DNA of 64,000 bases from Anastrepha obliqua (Eukaryota > Arthropoda > Insecta > Diptera > Tephritidae), in assembly GCF_027943255.1 (NCBI RefSeq), contig NC_072893.1, positions 34,494,001 to 34,558,000 on the forward strand, written 5' to 3'. Every line of letters starts with the position of its first letter. Position 1 is the stretch's first letter. The translations under genes were made by a program, and so were the position numbers. Below are positions 1 through 13,300 of this stretch, in pieces. Under the pieces are notes generated by a model. That model saw nothing but the letters and a program-made list of their open reading frames with translations. It was not told where the DNA came from and ran no database searches.

Positions 1-1300
1 GATGGTCCACTGCTTCGACATTCAAATGCGAATACACGTATCGGAAGCATTGTGAGTAAATTGGCCTGGGACTACTGTATTATACTAAGTAGTTGAACAG
101 TCACATCTAACTAAATTTCGCGCCCACCAAAACCAAAAAAGTTTCACAAATTTTCGTTCGTATCACCAAAGTGCAATCCCGTTTTTCTTGGAATGTACCA
201 TTTGTCATAAACATTCCAGCCACCACCGGCAGCAGTGGAAATTGTTTACGTTCGAATCGTACGCACTAGCACCTGTTCACCATTCGGTGTTGTAATGTGC
301 GCGGGGAACCTTATGGTGTGCTTTGTGAACCTTCCCTTTACTGTTTTGGGAGAACGTAAAGAACACGCACTCAAATTTTGGCTCGTAGAGTTTTCAACGC
401 CTTCACTTACGCGAACGCACAGGCGCATTAACATTTTCCACGTCTATCAAACGCTTCATTGAGCGCATCCTAATGCATACAGACATACATACATACATTT
501 ATATATACAAAGGCATGTTTTACATTCAATTTAAAGGTAAATTGGCTGGCAGTCGCAAGGGTTAACACCCTGTATGAGCATTAGGACAAGTACGCTAAGC
601 TAAATTTGAGTGAGGCTAACAATTGATTATGACCAAAGAGCGGCCAACCAGAACGCATGCTTTGCAACTCGTGCTACCACCTAGATCTACATACATACAT
701 GCATACATACATACATTCATACATTCAATAGCATGTAGTTACATTTTTACACATTTACTGTATGCCATTGGAAGGTGAAAAGCCGGAGCCTAAAATCGAA
801 TATTGCTTTCTGAAATTTCCACATTCTTCTCTATGAATTTGAACTTTGCATGACTGCGCAAGGGTAATAAGTATTCCAACTTCTTTCCTGTGATGTGACA
901 TGAGAGTTCGAAATTGCACAGCTGACAGCCGGACGTTCAGTTGGAGTTGAGCTAGCGCATCGAAATGTACGTCAAAATGAATACAGTGAATTCGGGCACT
1001 TAAATAAAAAATGTAAAAAAATTTTGGAAACTTGTATGCAGCGGTTAAAAATTAAAAAATATATAAATTTTGAATGCAAAAATAATTATGCTTTAAAGAT
1101 TTTAATATTTCATTAAATGGTTTACCACAAAAAATTAAAATAAAGCAAGGAACAAGCAATACGAAAAGTAAAAAAAAAAATTTTAAACGCTCTAAAATGT
1201 TTCAAAAGTGTTAAATCATTTTTTACTAAAAAACAAAACAACCAAAAAATTAGTTCTGTAACCAAAAACGCAAGTGCCTTAGTATTTGAATTCTCGAAAT
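1..1300. other. 5' flank and probable 5' UTR of the forkhead gene
   Basis: I see no convincing coding region here. The stretch is AT-rich and has (ACAT)n microsatellite runs near 481-500 and 691-720. The last 300 bases before the ATG at 1301 are strongly A-rich, as fly 5' leaders often are. An in-frame TAG at 1280-1282 closes the reading frame upstream of the forkhead start codon. Confidence 0.5.
937..942 (+). promoter_or_regulatory. Candidate Initiator (Inr) element
   Basis: TCAGTT matches the arthropod initiator consensus TCAKTY, about 360 bases upstream of the forkhead start codon. I could not see a convincing DPE at +28 or a TATA box at -30, so this is only a weak suggestion of a transcription start. 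Mapping capped 5' ends would decide it. Confidence 0.2.
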
Positions 1301-4300
1301 ATGATTGTAAATATGTCCGCAGCTCCAAGTGGCCACTCGCCAAATCCCTTGCCCGCGTCTACGGGTGCGCCCGGCATAAACTCCTCGCCTACGAACTGTG
1401 AATATAATTTTTTGAAACGAAAATTCGATGGTGAGTCTGTTTCAGCCGATAGCAGTGGCAACATTAATGTCACAGAAAATAACACAACTGAATATCAAAA
1501 CTCTTCTTGCCCAACGCCTGCCTGGAAGAAGCGCCACATGCAGGAATCCAGCAGCGCTATGCCAGAACCAAACTGTTTCACAATCGACTCCAACTACAAC
1601 AGCTACTCCACCGCACACAGTGAGCCCATACTTATGGATTCCTTACAAACTGAGAATGTGCAGAACGAAGTATGCGTTAGCACAAGTGCCACTCATGCAA
1701 CAAACAACACTAGCGTAATCAACAACAACAACAACAGCAAAAACAATAATAATAATAATACTAATAACAACAGCAATTTGACATTCAATCTCATCAGTGG
1801 CAGTAGTTCCTTCATCAACGATATTTTCGCCTACGATGCCAATCTAATTGTGCCAGTTACCAGCGGCTCAGATGCTACGTTGCCAGCCTTTGCTACACCA
1901 TCAAATGTCTGTGTGAATACCAGCTATGACGATGGTACCAATTGGCAAGCAACTGATCTACTCGAACTCGATCATCGCTACAATTCGGGTTTGCAAACTG
2001 AAATTGCCCATCTACATCCGACGGTGCCACCATTGAAGGTGGAGGAAGAAACTACCCTCAGCACTGCGCAGCAAATTCAGACACATACGCTGGAGCAGCA
2101 GCAGCAAACACAATCATCACCTCAAGCCCAGTTTCTAGTTCCTGAGAAGCAAATGTCAAGATCACCTGTAAATATGGGTATTGGCAGGTATCGCCAACAT
2201 CAGCTGCAGCAAACGGTCGGTCAGTCGCTGCAATCGCAGCAAATTCAACAGTCTATGTCAGAAACCAGCGCGTTACCCGATACGGAGGCGGACTTTGAGG
2301 ATAAGAATCTTTCTTGGTTATTGAATTTTAAGTTTGATGAGTTCCCCCACCTTTCGCCGGACTTGGGTGGCAATAGCAGTAACAACTTGAATACGAATGT
2401 ATTGCAAGTGGGTGGCCAACAACACAATATCTCATCGCCTACATCATCGCACAAATCGAATTCCTGTTCACCGCAGTCCTCCTTGTCGACATCAACGTCA
2501 CATTTAGGCGTTCAGCAGTCGGTAAATGACTACACCCGTTCACCAAAAAGTTCCACAAAAGCTGGAAAGAAGTTCGAGGAACTGGTTATGGAGGTCACCG
2601 CAGAAGTGGATGGAAATGATATGATAGTCGCTGAAAATGTAGTCGTCGAATACTCACCACAGAGAGCGTAAGTCGTGAAAAATTGTATGGTTTTGTTTTT
2701 AAAGAAAGATTACGAATTTCTTCGACCGGTTCCCAACTTGCCAGATTTCCAAACCTAAATTTTCGTACAATAATATAAATGTGTTGGTTCTGTAATAGAA
2801 AATGTGTTGATAAAAATTAAAATGACTAATGCCCGAAAACATCTCAGTACGGTATAAAATTCGAAAAGGCAAAATTCTATTGAAATTTAGAATAAAGTTC
2901 TATGCTAAATGGCACACTTCACAATTGTGAATTATGTAACTCTGAGTTTCAATTCTTCTCTATTTTTACTTCAGTTTTGGTCGCCATAGTCAAGTAAGTT
3001 TGTGCCCGACCCGCACTCGATTGGTTCTGAGTTCAAAGTTCATTATAGATACGAATCGTCAGATAAAAGAAAAAGTAGTCTTGCGGTGATTTAGATTAGA
3101 TTATAGTGGAACGATTAGAGAGGCAGGTTAGATACAGTATGGATAATAAGACGGAAAAATTGGTTTGAGGTCACTGTTTGCAAATCTTTTGGATTCATTG
3201 ATGAACTTACGAGATCGAGGAAAAGGATGAACTTTATCCATACTCACTACATCGCATCCCAACAGCCCAAGTCTGAATCTAGAAAACACCAGACAGCTAC
3301 AGAGAAAATGATCCAACAACTAGTGGCATATCCGACAGTGGCCAGTGTTTTCTTCGTTTCCGCAGACTCCATTTAACTTAAGCCTGTCGTACTCATAGGA
3401 CCTGTGATATCCATAGCATCTGTGATATCCAAACACACACTTCTCTGTAGACTGGTTAGGGGTTTTACTCTGGAGTTAACCATAGAAGCCTTCCACCAGA
3501 CTACAGAAGCATATGTAATACTAGGTCTAATCAGGGTGATGTACAACCAGTGTACAATCGCCGGTCTTAGACCCATGTCTTGCCAAAGGTTCTCTTACAC
3601 TGCCAAAAGACTTTAAATGTTCAAGAGACCTTCTGCTCGACGTGCATCTTCCAGGTCTAAGAGTGGTAGACAGCGTAAAGCTCCCGCATTTGTTCTCATC
3701 TCTTGAGCAGAATGCTACAGCCACTAGTAACGGCAAGTGCACTAATCCGAAAAGTTTCAGAACTTGGTGTTTACCTCGGCAAACGTTTGATCAACGAACC
3801 GGACATAACTCACTGAAGCTCACAAAAAGAAATATACAGCTTCCTACAGGAATAATGAGGAGCACTGAAACAGTTACCATATGAACACCAGTTGCGTAGA
3901 CCATCGTAACGATTTCTGCTGGCGCTGTAGAGGTGAGAACGAAAGATAGTCCATTCAGCCCTTTCTGTACGAATTCCACGCACTTCGGTATGCTGCATAT
4001 TTCTTGAGTATCACTTCTTGGAGGGTTTAAGTACTTTAGCCAGTGCCATTGCCCACCTTTGAGCCTTCAATATGAATATGGTGACCACTATCATCTAATT
4101 TGGCTCTGGTCTCCCAATCCTTTCTGTCGAATATTCGAATATTCTCTACAATAATGCTTTGAAAGGGTTTGGAAAACGTAGATAATTATTGCAATATAAT
4201 TACTCACAATAGTTTTACTTCCGCTTTCAAAAACAGGAGTAATACAAGGTGAAGTCCAAACTAAACAAGACTGAGCTAAAATACAAACGACAGGAGCTTT

Positions 4301-7300
4301 GTTCTGATAACTTCGAGTTTATTTATTCAAAATAGTCCCCTCTAGCCTCGATACACTATTTTGCGTGATCTAAAAGGTTTTCGAAAGAGTGTTTCAGGTC
4401 ATTCACCGGAATGTCCTTCAGAATGCCGGTACAAGCCTTTCGGATGGCCTCTACGGACGCAAAACGTTTTCCTTTCATAACCAATACGGTGAGTGATTGA
4501 TGGTTAAAATGCGATTTCTAGTCAAAATCAGTCACAAGAGTGGAACGATGAGACGATACATTATCATGCAATAAGCGCCAGCTTCCTCCTTCGCGGTATT
4601 CAGGGCGAATTCGACGAATGCGATACAATAAGCGCTTCAAAATGCCAAGATAGAAAATTGCATTGACGATTTGGCCCGTTGGCACGAACTCCTTGTGGAC
4701 AATTCCCTGGAATCGTAAAAACAAATAAGCATCGACTTGATTTTTGACTTCTCCAAACGCAATTTCTTGGGTCCTTCTATTCGGCACTTTGACGCTTAGC
4801 TTCTGGTTCATGTTGGAAACTCACATTCCATTACAGGAAGTTCTCGTCTTTTCTCGCCTATTTAATGAAATTATTATGTATTAAAACTTCGTGTGATAAA
4901 ATTCTTAGATAAAGCGCGTGTGTAGTAAAGTCTACTTTTTGATCCTACGTTTCTCTTAAATTCTTATTAAAAACACAGCACAGTGGAGATTTTTTGATTT
5001 CATATTTCTTGTTCATTTTCTAAATGATACTAAATAAAAGTTGTATGGGAAAACTTAAAACGCATTCGCATGGCTGTCATAGTTATGGCATTGAAGATAT
5101 ACAAAGATACAAAGAGATACAGTGGATCAAACGCTTAATCGTACATTTTTTTTTTGTCAGGACAACTAGCAAGTGCAGCATTCAGGCAGTAATTTAGTCC
5201 ATTGTACTACACTTGGATTCCCTTTTAATTTTCTTTAAATCTACCCGATCTCCGAAGAAATCTGAGTAGATCTTGGGGTACCAAGGAGCCAAGTTGGTCG
5301 CTTCTTAACACATCAGTGCTAAAGACCTCAAACCTGATTCGAGCGAAGGCGGGGCAGACGCACAGGAAGTGGTCCGCCGTCCTACTCTGGGCATAGTACA
5401 CTGTCTGAGATGCAGACCCTTTCCATGTGCTTCGCCCAAACAAATTGGCGCGTCGTACATACTCACCGTTCAACTATAGAACAGATTTTCGAAGCGATAA
5501 ATTAATTTTAATTCTTTTATGTTTTTCGTTTATTTATATAAACAATTAGTTTTAAATCAACATTATCTATACTGAGGAATACAAATTAACGAATACAGAG
5601 AATTCATGTCAAACCAAATAATCGGAATATTGCAATGCTTTCCCGAGTTGTGTGACTTCTGGTTCCATCCTGTTGAAATTGAAGATCGCCTATGTCTATT
5701 CCTTAATGCTCAGACCACAAAAAACCTCAATAGGATGCCCATGGGGATGTCCATTGACTCTAACAACTCTTTCATTTTCATCTTTGAAGAAAAACGTGCC
5801 AATTATTCCACCTGGATTTGGAAATTGTTCTGAAATTACTCTTCTGAAGTTACCAAGATGGGGCAATTTTGTTTCTTGGTAAATCCATCCCCTGTGATAT
5901 GAGTTTCACCACTAAAGATAATTTTGCGTGAAAAATTAGCATTAAGATATGTACAAAGAGCCAATTCACACAATTTCTGCGTTGATAATGATCTGTTAGC
6001 TTCAATTCTTTTGTAAGGATGCAAATGGAAATCCTTATGCGAAGTCCGCCAAACTGTCGACTCATGAATGCCTAATTGTTGAGAACATCGAGATATGAAG
6101 GTTGTTCAGCATGATGTGGCGCTACAGCAACACTAATCTCAATAGAAGGTGTAGTTTGGAATCTACCAGTCTTTTTTTCACTTATCTTTTAATTGAGGAC
6201 TCATTCGGTCGATTATTTCCACAAAAAAACATAAAACTTGCGATATGTTGTGCTTAAAATTCGACCATTTTCATATAAGTTGCAATAATTTTAGCGCGTT
6301 ATTTTATCGTGTAAAACAGTACAACTGTCTACTTGGTAAATGTCAAAAATGATATAAGGGGTTAGGGGTAGTCAGAGGCCCGAAAAAATTATGACTTTCA
6401 AATATTTTTTTTTTTTGCTAGTCAATGCCCTTTTCCCCAAAATTCCCTTGCGGTGATCATCACAAGTCCTTGGAAATTCATTTAAAATCAATCGGACAGA
6501 AGAAATCAGTTTTATTAATCGATAATCTGGTGTCTGATCGAAGATTTTTACAAAATTAACAACATGGCGACATCAGGAAATATTTTTCAGATTTTCGAGA
6601 AAAAAACCGGCAATTAATTGTTTAAAAAAATCGAAATTTTTGAAAAAAACGAAATCCTCCGATCAGGTACGAGTTTTTTAAGTTTTTCAAAAGCAGTATA
6701 AATTTTATTGAAATCTACCAAGCGGTTTTTAAGTTACAGTGATCAGCAGGTCAAAAAACATAATTTTGAGAAAAACGCATTTAAAGAAAGTTACCGGTTA
6801 TTCACTACTTACATCTAGGCATCACTTTTGAAGTACTCTTTAAATAAAAATAAATAATTGGCACATACACTTCTGTTAGGTGTTCGGCCGAGCTCCTAAT
6901 CCTATTTGTGGCGTGCGTCTTGATGTTGTTCCACAAATGGAGGGACCTACAGTTTCAAACCGACTCCGAACGGCAGATATTTTTATGAGAAGCTTTTTCA
7001 TGGTAGAAATACACTCGGAGGTTTGCCATTGCCTGCCGAGGGGCGACCGCTATTAGAAAAATGTTTTTATTAATTTTGCTTTCACCGAGATTCGAACCGA
7101 CGTTCTCTCTGTGAAATCCTAAGGGTAATCACGCACCAACCCATTCGGCTACGGCGGCCGCCAAAGTTTCATCGAAGATGTACATAAATACCATATTTAT
7201 ACATAAATATTCTTATCATTAGAACGCATTTGGTGAAACCACATAAAAATATTTATGCTTGCAGCAATTCAAAATGAAGCGGAGAAGTAACACCAAAACT

Positions 7301-10300
7301 TATTTTATTTTTTTACTTGTATATTTTATTTCATGAATTCTACTGCATCATATTTCAACCACCGTTAATGCGACGTCATATTGAACACCTCCCACCATAC
7401 AACGCCACATGCGGAACGCGAAACGCCCCAACCCAATGCACAATGGATTTGCCGCCACAAAATCAGGCCAAAGAAACCACCATTTACGTATACAGAACTC
7501 ATCGAATACGCCCTCGAGGATAAGGGTGAACTAACGGTTTCGGGGATATATCAATGGATATCGTAAGTACACTTCTACATACTATACATAAATATGTAAA
7601 TTATTTAGGAAACAAATCTTGTTATCAACATACACACGACAACAATAAATGGGGCAATGAATGAATTGCAGCGCCATTTTGTGTAAATTGTACGAATTGT
7701 TTTAATATTATACATTGCTGAGGAAGCAGAGGAGAGAGAGAGAGAGAGAGAAAGTGATAAAATATTTAGAAAACAAAAATGTAACGGATGCAATTAAACA
7801 AATCGAAAGCATTTATTTACGTTGTGGTTGCAAAAGTATGTGCAAGTTTGAAACAGCGAAAAGGTTAAGGAATTTTTGATAGCGGAAAAGTTTTCGTACT
7901 CACTTCAGTACGTGCTTACAGTAAAGCATTCATACTTGCATACATACATACGTGCATATACATATATGGCCGAAAGCAAGAATTCAAGTTGCTTATGTGC
8001 AATAGGGTGGCCATAATTTATGTATATGAACCAAAACGTATTTATAAAAAAACTACTAAATTTCAAACCGATTGCTAAAAATTTTGAAAAATAAGTATTT
8101 TTACTGAAATAAGATCACATGAGGAGTAATAAAAAATGAAAATGCGAGCATAACAGAGCTTCTTTCCATCGTTCTCGATTTACAGCCACTTCCCTCCAAC
8201 ATTGCACGCACATTTTCCTAAGATCAGCTTCCACATCATCTAGTCACCTTTTCCTCGGGCGTCCCCTTTTTCATTCTCCAATTGGGCCTTTCGCGTTGAT
8301 CGCTCCCTTGACATTCTAGCCACATGTCCCAGCCATTTAAGTCGTTCAATGCACATTAGCTGTTTTGTCTCGTTAGTTTTCAGCGTCCATAGTTCACAGC
8401 CATATGTAAGCACAGGTCGTATTAGTGCTTTATACATTCTTAATTATTGCTCACGCGATAATATTTTAGATCTGAGCAATTTCAGATTAGCATTATAGGC
8501 TTTGTTGGCTGCCCGTATTCTGTCGTTGATTCCTACCGACGTGGCTTGGTTGGCTGATAATGTAATGTCCAAGTAGTTGAATTCATTTACCCATTGGAAT
8601 GTGTATGCCACACTCCAGATCATTGGATGCAATGTTTGATCTTGATCAGGCCATATATTTAGTTTTTTCTGCATTGATTATCAGTCCAGCTAGATGTATT
8701 CTTTCCTCCAGCTTTTTGAACGCAGCCTGCAGCTCATTTCTAGTTTTTGCCATTATTAGTATATCATCTGCATAGGCACACATTTGGAATGGCTTGTTGT
8801 TGATGTCTCCATTCGGGTTTATTTCGTTTAGTATTGCATATAACACCAGGTTAAATATCAGCGTTGAGAGGGCAATAGAGAACGGTTCCGTACATTCTCC
8901 TTGCACTATAACTTTTACTGTCGTATTTTTAAGGGTCATAATAACAAGTTCAATAAGCTTTGTTGGTATTCCTATAGACGACCAGTTGGCTCTATAACCA
9001 GTGATGGTAAATGTAGGGAAAATTCCCTACATGTAGGGATTTTTGTCGAAAAATGTGGGTGTAGGGAAAAGAGGGACAGATTTTCTTAAATTCTGTAAAT
9101 GTAGGGAATTTTCAAGAAGGACAAAAAAAATTTTAAAATAGTGGGGTAAAATTAAAAAAGTGCATTTAAAATAAAAATCTGCGGTATGATTTCATGCCAG
9201 ACTTCTTTTCGTTATGGCAGCATACTTTTAAAAGCGTTAATACGGCAACATTGCCTTCGTTAACGCTAGCACGATTTTTTCTTTGCGCGAAAATGTTTAG
9301 TTGTCCCACGTTTTCTGGTGCTTTTCACTTTTGAAGTAAGTTTGCAATTATTTTAGTTTTAGCTTTTTTATATTTAAAATGCATATATTTTACAGAAATT
9401 AGCTCCTCTTTTTCGGCTGACACTTCGGAGGAACACCAGGAAAAACAATGCAAGTATCGGAAACAAAAGTTCAATAACAAGTGGCTTGACGGCGAAATGT
9501 TAGTGGCTAGTTTGAAGCTCTGGCTAACGATCCATTCAAATGCAAATGCTATGCGTGCAACAAAGTTTTGAGCTGTGGCAAGTCTGATTTACCGAAGCAC
9601 GCCGAAACAAAAATGCACCAAAAAATATGAAGGCAATTGAAAAGACATCTAAAATAAAGCGAGTAAACCGAATAGTTCCAGAAATTTCGAAATAAGACTT
9701 AGCATGTTCTTTGCTGATCATAATGTTGCGCTGCAAGTGGTGGACCATTTAATCCCACTCTTAAAAGAAATCGTGCCCGATTCTGAAATAATAAAAAAAT
9801 CTGAGCTCGGAAGAAAGAAGTGCACCAGCATAATAAAAAATGAATTGGCAAAAGAGGAAAAAGACAATTTAGTTAAAAGAACTAAAAGTAAACAAATTTT
9901 CCATAATGATCGATGAGAGACATCGGACTCAATAAGCATATGTGTCTTATGGTGAGATTTTTCGACGAGGAAAGCGAGCGGCTTGTGGTTAAGCTGCTGG
10001 ATCTAATTCCAATAAGAACTGAGTGCACTGCAGAAGCTCTGTACGGAATTTTTAAAAAATCTTAAGCAAACAATTCAATTTTGACGTTGCAATTACCTCA
10101 TTACAGTGTAAACACAGGAGAAAAAAATGTAGGGAATTTCGTAGGGAAAATTTGTTGTAAGCGTAGGGAAAAGTAGGGAATTTTTTTGGGCTGTGTAGGG
10201 ATTTTTCAAAAAACCATTTACCATCACTGTCTATAACCTGTTTGGTAATCATCTAGTATTTCTTCAGCAAATTGGCTCAGCCTTAAATATAACATATTCG

Positions 10301-13300
10301 TGAAGAACTTGTACCTTGAGTTCAGTAGCGATATGCCTCTGTAATTTTAACAGTTTGCTCTAACACCTTTTTTATGTATCGGAACAATAATATAGGGTTT
10401 TTCAGTAAGAGGGCTTCAACTTTTGAACTTTTTTGAATAAAACACAAACGGTTTGACTTTTTTAACTAATTTTTTTTTTTATTATCGAGTTTGAACATAT
10501 ACATTTAAGTATGAAATTCGATTTCTTTTGCATGACCACCGCGTGCACGTTTTACGAAGTCCAATCTTTGAACCCAATTTTCGACCACTCTTTTGCATAA
10601 ATCGGCCGAAATTCCAGCAATTTCGCGTTCAATATTGGCTCTGAGCTCACAAATCGTCGCCGGCTTGTTACTGTAGACCAATGACTTCACATAACCCCAA
10701 AACGGGACGGCTTGTTAAATGGACCGTAAAATGGCCGTAATGCTCTTAAAGTAGCAGCAACAGAACGATTATTTTCATAAAAAATTTGCACGATTTGCAA
10801 TCGTTGCTCAAGTGTGTAGCGTTCCATGATGAAATGTATACTAATGAAGTTTACAAATGACAAGCGAAAAATAAAAAATATTGCGTCGTTCGCCCTCCCT
10901 ATCGGAAAAAAGTTGAAGCGCACCTATTGAATAACCCTATACTTGTCAACCATTCTGTAGGTAAGGTGTTGGTTCCCCATATATTTAATAATATTTTTCG
11001 CTTAATATCTTTTTTTCTTGGTACTCAAGTAAGTTTTGTCTAGTGCCTCTTTCTTCCATTCATTAGCTATTCTACATTCGCTGTCACACCACTCCTTCTG
11101 CTTTTTTTGTTTGACGCCTATACTTTCTTTTGCAGCTCGTATAATGGTATCTCTTATCGTGTGCCAGACTTATTCAACTTCTGTTTCACCATGCACACTG
11201 GTAAGCCTATTATATCATATATTGCGCTTTCGAATCTAATTCGAGTTTCTTCATTTTCAACTATTTTTGCTACATTCCACTTATGCATTTTGGTATTGCT
11301 ATTGTTGTTGTTTACTAAGGCGATTCTTTGTCGTAATTTGCCTATGACTAGATAGTGGTCAGAGTCACAGCATGCTCCCCTTTGTGATCTCACGTCTATA
11401 AGCGAGGTGGCGTGTTTCTTATCCACTAAAATATGGTCTATTTGGTTTGCTTTTCTTTGGCCGGGGATTTTCCAACTTTTGCATTGTAGTCACCTGCTAT
11501 TAGGATTAGATCATGCTTGCTTGTTGTTGTCTTCACTATCTTCGGTGGGGGCATATATGTATACTTATTATGGGTAGGTTTTGGAATTTGGCTTTCAATC
11601 TCAATTAAACTTTATTTTTTTGTGTTCAATATAAAAACCAACACTTTTTGGCCTTGAGTCTGAACTCCACTATAATAGATAGAATAGCTTCTTTTTCTTA
11701 TCTCACCACTATCTTCCCATCTTATTTCCTGTAGGGCGCATACATATATTAAGTTTGTATTTTATCAATTCGTCAACTATTTCTACCATTTTTCCTGGTT
11801 AAAGTATTATGAGAACATTCCGTGTACCAATTTTCATATCATTATCCTTTAAAAGTTGTGAGAGTCGATATCGTTAAAAAAAACACCGAGTATGATGACC
11901 AAACTTTTACTATTTACGTTAACCACTTCAATCTGCTGATGAAATTCCCCAGATGATGTCTGTAGATAAATATTATATAATTTTCGCATACACCCTTTTT
12001 GGGAGTTCGGGCGAGCTCCTCTTCCTATTTGTGGTGTGCGTCTTGATGTTGTTCCACAAATGGAGGAACCTTGAGTTTCAAGCCGACTCCGAACGGCAGT
12101 TATTTTTTATGAGGAGCTTTTTCATGGCAGAAATACGCTCGGAGGTTTGCCGTTGCCTGCCGAGGGGCGACCGCTATTAGAACAAACGTTTTCTTCATTT
12201 CATTCCTCAAAGACTTCAGGCAATCTCAAGTCTCACCGCATGGACGTCTAACGGCTATGTCCAGTAAGGACACCCTCCTCATTTGAGAGCCCCGCTTTGT
12301 GAGGCTCAGAAGCTTCCTCGAGCTTCCTCGAGCTTCCTTTAATAAAAATAATTAAAAAAAAATTAATACAATAATTTTCAGATTTATTGAATGTTGAAAA
12401 TTTTGGTAGGAAGCTTTTAAATTTGGGTTCTTTAACTTTTTATAATTTTTTGGTTTTTAGCATAAAATATAATAAAATTTTTTTTTAATTTTTGTAGGAA
12501 TTTTTTCAAAGTCAAATAACTTCGGTTCTTCTAACATTTTTATAATTTTTTTGTTTTTTGAATAAAATATAATAAATCTTCTTTGGCATCTATGAAAACC
12601 CCTCTCAGTAGTTTTCTTATCTTGTTTTTTAACAGGGGAGACTGTGCCCAAGAATCCCTAACAGCTTCATAGTTGGATTCCATTAAAGCCGCCGTAGTCG
12701 AATGAGTTGATGCGTGATTACGTTTCGGTAGTGCATAGGTTCAAAACTCCCTGCATGAAACAAAAACAAAAAAGTTTGTCTAATAGCATCGCCCGTCTGC
12801 AGGCAATGGAAAATTTCCGAGTGTTTTTCTGCCATGAAAAAGCTACTCATAAAAAATATCTGCCATTTGAAGTCGGATTAAAACTGTAGGTCTCTCCATT
12901 TGTGCGAAAACTTCAAACCGCAAATCACAAATAGGATGAGGAGCTCGGCCAAGCACCCAATAACTTGAACATTTCGAGTTATATTCAAATACGTACAGTA
13001 AACTATCCTGAAAAATAGTTGAGTAGAATAGTGAAATCTTATAAAAACTTTTAAGAAAATTGAGAAAGCAAGACTAGCTAAGTGTATTTTAAAGTTCGGA
13101 ATAGTTTATCAGCGCGATTAATAAGACTCGCTTTATTGGTTAGATGAGAAAAAAGCCGCCCTTAGAGTTTCTTTACAGTGCATTCATTAAACCATTTATT
13201 CCACTGAATACTAAAAATATTAACAGGATGGCAGTGACACCCAAAGGTGTAGTAGGTTGATCCTCTTTCACAAATAATTATCTGCCGATGGGCGACCACT

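Larger units (their letters stand above)
8190..11840 (-). mobile_element. LINE (endonuclease + RT), split by two DNA transposons
   Basis: On the minus strand, 11100-11830 encodes an endonuclease end ([20 protein letters not shown]). Positions 8646-8939 encode an RT palm with the YADD box ([18 protein letters not shown]). Positions 8240-8437 encode the thumb ([35 protein letters not shown]). This is the layout of RTE/CR1-like elements often annotated as 'craniofacial development protein 2-like'. A hAT element (8999-10229) and a deleted mariner (10393-10939) interrupt it. Removing both restores contiguous sequence. Multiple frameshifts make it dead. Confidence 0.7.

Noticed and set aside
481..720. 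Regularly spaced ACAT repeats as a possible CRISPR-like array
   Set aside because: These are simple microsatellites without spacers, in a eukaryotic genome.
8190..11840. An LTR retrotransposon
   Set aside because: No long terminal repeats, integrase or gag-like motifs are seen; the endonuclease and RT order is that of a LINE.
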